Positions 58,981-64,000 of a DNA stretch of 64,000 nt are shown here, one piece after another. Location of the stretch: positions 3,001,936 to 3,065,935 of the forward strand of contig NW_022098049.1 of the NCBI RefSeq assembly GCF_002288925.2, read 5' to 3'. This stretch comes from Delphinapterus leucas. Its lineage: Eukaryota; Chordata; Mammalia; Artiodactyla; Monodontidae. A program made the position numbers and the translations under genes. A model generated the notes under the pieces. The model was not told the DNA's origin. It saw only the letters and a list, made by a program, of their open reading frames with translations, and searched no databases. How positions within the stretch are numbered: position 1 is the first letter of the stretch; each line of letters starts with the position of its first letter.

Positions 58981-59850
58981 AAAACAGTACAGAACAGGCC
59001 TTCATAACATTACTATGCATAAAAATACTCCTTTCCTCCTAGGACATACAACATGTATGACTTTCTGTGACAATGTTGGGGGAGGTCTACGGTCCACACA
59101 GCCACTAGAAGTAACATGCTCTCGAAGAATGCTGAAAACTTAAAAAAATCTTAACTCACTGATCCGCACCCCCCCCCACCACCACCACTCCCCAGTGCCC
59201 ATCAGGATAGCAGCTGGAGGCCTTGGCTGCAGAGAAGTCCCCTTTCCTATCACAGGCTGAGGAAGAGCAGCGACGTCTCAGGTTATTTGCATTCCAGAGC
59301 TCCTACTGCTGGGCGGATGCCTCCGGAAATATCTTACCACTACCCCACAACACGAGGGTAATGAGGTGTATCGGCGTCACTAACCGGCCAGCTAACAGAG
59401 CAGCCTCAACTCCACAGAAAGGAAGGACAGGCCTGAGGCATTCCTGAGGACAGTTGCCAAGAACATCCTGAGGATGAAGATCTCTGCCAAATGAATTATT
59501 AACCTATATTTAAACGTTTGACCCTCTTCTCCCATCCAGTCTTCATTTAAAAGAAACGCGTCATTAGCAAAGAAAGAATGCGCTGTCTTGAGAAGCGTAA
59601 CAGGAGCAAAAGTCCCTGCCTCTCCCTCAGTCTCTGCCGCTTTCCACGGGGATAACAGCGTCTGTAAATGCAAAGCGCGTTCAATTATATATCAGAGAAG
59701 TCCGTCTTCCCTCTCCATAGATCACGAGAAAGGATAAATCAAAATTATAGAGAGTTTTAAGAAAAACAAGAGTTCCATCAAGTATAAACAAAGGTTCATA
59801 CTAAACCACATGACATATTCTTATGCCAAGAACACCAAGAACCTTGACCC
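58981..59850. other. Unique intronic sequence, candidate regulatory segment
   Basis: No repeat recognised apart from a C-run near 59168. An octamer ATTTGCAT lies at 59285-59292 directly followed by a TEAD-like CATTCC. Confidence 0.4.
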
Positions 59851-59854
59851 TAAA

Positions 59855-59990
59855 CCCAGCTCAGTCACTACTAACAAGGTAACTTTAACCAGCTGGGAAA
59901 CTTTCTAGGTCTCAGATGCTGTACTAACAAAGGGAGGGCATAACTCATATGACAATTCTGTGAGGAGCACAATGTAACCTACCTATTAGC
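59855..59990 (+). mobile_element. MIR-like SINE relic
   Basis: 'cccagctcagtcactactaa' and 'caattctgtgaggagcacaa'. Confidence 0.5.
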
Positions 59991-60098
59991 AAACCTGATA
60001 ACTAACGTGAATAGCCTTTATGGTTCACTTAACACGTCTCAACCAAAGAAGTAGCCTCTTCTGCACATTCTAGAAAAGAACAAGTTGAGGCTCAAATA

Positions 60099-60596
60099 CA
60101 GGCACACCTCGTTTCATTGTGCTTCGTTATATTGCGCTTCACAGATATTGCTTTTTTATATATATAAATTGAAGGTTTGTAGCGATCCTGCATTGAGCAA
60201 GTCTACCGGTGCCATTTTTCCAACAAAAATTGCTCACTTTGGGCCTCTGTGTCACATTTTGGTAATTCTTGTAGTATTTCAAACTTTTTCATTATTATAT
60301 TTGTTATGGTGACCTGCGATCAAGGGTCTTTGATGTTACTATTGCAAAAAGATTACGACTCAATGAAGGCTCAATTGATAGTATTTTTTAGCAATAAAGT
60401 ATTTTTTTATTAAGGAACATACATTGTTGTTTAGACATAATGCTATTATAACACTTAATAGACTTACAGTAGAGCATAGATGTAACTTTTATGTGTGTTG
60501 GGAAACCAAAAAAATTCATGTGACTCGTTTTATTGCAATGTTTGGTTTATTGCAGTGGTCTGGACTCAAACCCACAATACCTCCGAGGTCTGCCTG
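60099..60596. mobile_element. Tigger1-like DNA transposon, internally deleted
   Basis: Inverted termini CAGGCACACCTCGTTTCATT and ...ACCTCCGAGGTCTGCCTG, flanked by TA on both sides (60097-60098 and 60597-60598) as expected for Tc1/mariner-type insertion. The interior includes 'ttttggtaattcttgtagta'. At 498 bases it lacks the transposase gene of full-length Tigger1. Confidence 0.92.
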
Positions 60597-60599
60597 TAA

Positions 60600-61750
60600 C
60601 ACTGATAAGCTGTTGAAGGCCACAAAGTTAGAAAGTAATAGAACAGGGTGTCGGGCTCTGGTTTTCCGATGCCAATACTTCTAAGAGTCTAATAATAAGG
60701 CTCAAAGATCAATTAGGCACTTGATTCTGAATCATAAAACCACTTCCCGAGTGAAGCACCACACCATCCTCCCTCTTCTGCTCTGCAGAAGCAGAATGTG
60801 GCCTGGAAAATGATGCGATCATGAGAGAGGAGTGATCACTGCAGCTCTAACTGTTGACACCCAGGCTTGGGCACCTGCCAGGAGGGCCCACAGAGCTCTG
60901 CCTGGCCTACAAAACAAGTCTACTGACCCCTTCTAGGGAAGCTTTTGTTCCTGAAGTCACTGCAAATGGTTCTAAAAGGCAACATGAGAGGCGCTGACTC
61001 TGCTGCCACAGCCAACTGGACAAAGAGAAAGGCATTTCTGGGTGCCTGGGACTTCTGACTCCCACAGCTGGGCCTAGAGATCCATGGAATTCCCGAGTAT
61101 GGAGTCACATATCCCTTTCCTGACATCAGCAGGGCAAGAAGGGGTCAGCACAGTGCCCTCAACACAGGTGAGAGCAATCAGAGTCCATGAAACTCCACAA
61201 ATATCCAACTTATACCATGTCCTGGGACATGGACTTGCCTGGCAAAAGTCAAAGATGAAGATTAAAGCTTTCTGCTTTCCATACTAAAAAGTTTTTTTTT
61301 AAATGAAGTCACGAAAATTAGAACAGAAAGATGGTTTTCCTTCTTCTCTAGACACGTGACTAAAGGCAGTCAGCTTAAAAAAAGAGAGAGAGAAAAAGGA
61401 CACAGTCACAGATGGACTGGGTGTGAACAGAGGCTAGTTCCCTCTGCACAGAGCAAAAACAGAGTATGAAGACACAAAGACACATCAGCAACACTGTGTC
61501 AAAGAGGGTTCCGGGGTCAGCCCCAAGCCTACAGCACGTACACTGTGGACAAGGCAACTGTCCAATCCAAATTTAACCAGGAGACCAGGACTGCACAGGA
61601 CCCCCAGGTACCTACCTCCAGAAATGAAGCATGAGACCCTCAGCTCACATGTGCATCCGCAAGTGGGGTGGAACCCACCCTAAAATCTCACTGTTGACCC
61701 ATTTCAAGTTGTCAGGTTACAACAAGCATTATGAAATGAAGTCCCTCTCC
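60600..61750. other. Unique intronic sequence
   Basis: No recognised repeat or gene. Confidence 0.45.
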
Positions 61751-61753
61751 AAC

Positions 61754-62116
61754 TGCTATGGCTGAATGTTTGTGGACCCCCAAAATTCATATATCGAAGC
61801 CCTAATCCTCAGTGTGATTGTATTTGAAGGTAGGGCCTTTGAGAGGTAATTAGATCGTGAGGGTGGAGCCCTCACAAATGGGATTAGTGCCCTTATAAGA
61901 AGAGGCGCAAGAGACGTAATCTTTCTCTGCCATGTGAGGACACAGCAAGAAGGTGGCCGTCTGCAAATCAGGAAGAAGCCCCTCACAAAGAACCGAATTG
62001 CCTGGCACTTTGATCTTGGACTTTCCAGCCTACAGAACTATGAAAAATAAATTTCTGTTGGTTAAGCCACCCAGTCTATGATATTTTTGTTACAGCAGCC
62101 CGAACTGAATAAGACA
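61754..62116 (+). mobile_element. MaLR (MST/MLT1-type) solo LTR
   Basis: Full-length LTR: 'tgctatggctgaatgtttgt', 'gggtggagccctcacaaatg', 'ctttctctgccatgtgagga', the polyadenylation signal AATAAA near 62047 and 'cagcccgaactgaataagac'. Confidence 0.93.
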
Positions 62117-62119
62117 CCA

Positions 62120-62980
62120 TCTTTGCATTATTTCAAATGAATCTGAATAAACCCCAGTGATTTTGAACTTTGTTATATACGCTAACAATCTATCAATTTA
62201 ATTCTGATAAATAATTCCTTTACAAGAACTTAACACTGGTAAGGACCTGATATAACTAGAATCATGGATGATCAGAGATGAATTCCACAATTTGCTATGA
62301 AAATGACCTTTCTGCCCTGTTCAGAAAAGTTATTTCTGACATTAGGGCAACTTTAATAATAGCCAAATGGTATCCATTACCACACTGATTTAAGAGCTCA
62401 GATTCTGTGTGTCTGAAAGTTACCATTTATTAAATTTTCCCCATGAGTCTTAATCCATTTCAGTAACTTGCATCTCAGGAATGATCATAGATATGGTGTG
62501 ACTTTATTTGACAACATCAGGAAAGTTTCCCTTTAAATAAAGCAAAACACTTGGATCACAACACATGGATCACCACTCTAGGCTTACTCCAGAAAAGCTA
62601 CCTAAAAATCACATGGAGCTACTCAGCTCATTTCTCAGGAGATTAAGGCTGAGAATTATGATTTGACTTCAGAAGCACAGAGCCAATACACTTAAACCAA
62701 ATTGTTCCCATGGGTTACATTATAAAGCCCACAGAAATCCTTGGGAGGAAACAAAATACAGTGGTCACAGTATCAAAAGAGACCACATAAAAGTACCTGG
62801 TCATCATCTGGATCCTCTCCCTAAGCACACTGATGGGACACCACCTGGGCCACTCCACTCCCACCTGGGTGCCCTCCCTGCCCTCTTACAGAAGCCCCTC
62901 CAGCCCCTGGACCCCATTTTCCCTGGGGCTGGTTTCCCAGGGATATGTCCATCTAGACCAAGTCCCTGAAGGAGAGGCCT
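62120..62980. other. Unique intronic sequence
   Basis: No recognised repeat or gene. Confidence 0.45.
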
Positions 62981-62984
62981 GTGA

Positions 62985-63065
62985 CCCACACATCTTCAAA
63001 TCAGCAGCATCAAGCACCATGCCTGGCACAAAGCTGGCACTCAAATGCCTGCTGAGTGAACAGTA
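62985..63065 (+). mobile_element. L2 LINE 3' terminus relic
   Basis: 'gcaccatgcctggcacaaag' and 'ggcactcaaatgcctgctga'. Confidence 0.6.
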
Positions 63066-63089
63066 GGTGGATGGATGGATGTGCAGAGA

Positions 63090-63785
63090 ACCTGTATCCT
63101 GAAAAATTAATGAAATCTACAGAAGAAACAGAATGAACTAAAATACTCTGACATTAAAGAAAGGTATGGATATTTATATGAGGAACAATTAAATCAACTT
63201 CAGGCAGTGAGAGCTGTCCTGAACACAGAATTAAATGAGAGTCCAAATAAAATAACTACATAAGTAGAAATACATCCACATATACACCACTGGAAGGAAT
63301 AATGCCTCCTGCTGACTCTCTCTGCGTGTCTGTTAAAACCAGACCTTGTGCTCCATTTCCCAAGGAGCTTGAATAATAAAAGCCACAGAGAATTAGAAAC
63401 AGTCTCTATTTTCACAGACTCAAAGGCTCTGCCTCGTCCCCCATGCCAAATGTGGCAGATGGGATGATCGTTCTAACCAGGTAGATACCACACAACTGTC
63501 CCAAGCATCCACCCACGGCCACGTCAGAAAAGAACTTTGAAAAGCCCTACTCTTCTCTGGGCTCAACTGCGGGAGATAAAAAGGCACCTGGCAGCCCAGA
63601 GTTAGGTTTCAAAACAGCACAAATAATCATCGGAGCGGGTTAGAATAGGCTGGGCCCCAGAAACACAAGGCCTAAACAAGAAGCATTTTAACCCACAGAA
63701 AGTCAACAGCAGAGGGAGGGGGCAGGGAACCAACGACACAAGTTTATAATTAGAAGGTATATTTTGGTATTTAGAAAGAAGTACA
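63090..63785. other. Unique intronic sequence
   Basis: No recognised repeat or gene. Confidence 0.45.
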
Positions 63786-63788
63786 CGT

Positions 63789-63814
63789 ACACACACACAC
63801 ACACACACACACAC
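63789..63814. repeat. (AC)n microsatellite
   Basis: Thirteen AC units, preceded by gtacacgt. Confidence 0.93.
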
Positions 63815-64000
63815 CCTTAAACAGGGGAGGCAAGATCACGGCAATAAACCAGCAAGGCCTCTCCCACAACAGCACAGATCACTACCCCATCCCTCCAAAA
63901 GAACGGCACCTCCTGGGCTGGAGCTTAACCCCCTCCCACATGCCTCCCACCGTTGGCCAAAAATGAGGCCGTGGCTTCATGAGGGAATCCACAGAGTCTC

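Larger units (their letters stand above)
4690..64000 (-). other. MTSS1: Large upstream MTSS1 intron (partial, at least 59.3 kb)
   Basis: This lies upstream of the 4605-4689 acceptor in transcription order. I looked on both strands for the expected upstream I-BAR exons (containing VWEDFINKAGKLQ and DAFQKVADMATNT) and saw neither, so the interval is interpreted as one intron. Missing a short exon by eye is possible. All repeats listed to the right of 4690 sit inside it. Confidence 0.75.

Overview
This is mammalian nuclear DNA, almost certainly from a cetacean (or a close relative such as a hippopotamid). It is mostly intron and interspersed repeat. The diagnostic signal is a set of tRNA-derived CHR-type SINEs (the 'cttccctggtgg' head), some of them with target-site duplications that are still perfect or nearly so. 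Mixed in are eutherian MIR, L2, L1M, MaLR/MLT1, hAT-Charlie and Tigger remnants. No prokaryotic, viral or organellar gene was seen.

The only protein-coding sequence I can support is three consecutive minus-strand exons at the left edge: 4605-4689, 2353-2444 and 900-974. They have consensus splice sites and compatible phases. Together they encode a continuous stretch of the I-BAR (IMD) domain of MTSS1 (MIM, metastasis suppressor 1), about residues 70-153. These are probably exons 4, 5 and 6 of the canonical transcript. Transcription runs right to left, so downstream exons lie beyond position 1. Upstream exons (start codon, residues ~1-69) were not found in 4690-64000, which I read as part of one very large upstream intron of at least 59.3 kb.

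Layout: 1-4.7 kb is exons and short introns with MER5-like, L2 and MIR relics. 4.7-12 kb is intron with an L1M 3' end, two related hAT elements, an L1 3' end, and two MaLR LTRs flanking a tRNA SINE. 12-14.4 kb has CHR SINEs, one beside a TA microsatellite, and an ERV-type solo LTR. 14.4-25 kb is mostly unique sequence with two CHR SINEs, a CpG cluster near 14.9 kb and an RFX X-box-like site at 20.56 kb. 25-27 kb has two L1M 3' ends and a CHR SINE inside a MIR. 27-37 kb is largely unique with MIR/L2 relics. 37-45 kb is SINE-rich, including two long SINEs inserted at the same target. 45-54 kb is unique sequence, a GGAT tetranucleotide array, an L1 interrupted by a SINE, and a SINE with an internal duplication. 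54-64 kb has hAT relics, a short tRNA SINE, an L1 3' end with its target duplication, a Tigger1-like element with TA duplication, a MaLR LTR and an AC repeat.

I found no sign of a new biological system. The points most worth a second look are the non-coding motifs in the large MTSS1 intron (X-box, CpG cluster, AP-1 and octamer segments) and the repeat history (triplicated SINE target site, internally duplicated SINE). Repeat family names rest on recognition by eye; a RepeatMasker run with a cetacean library would settle them.
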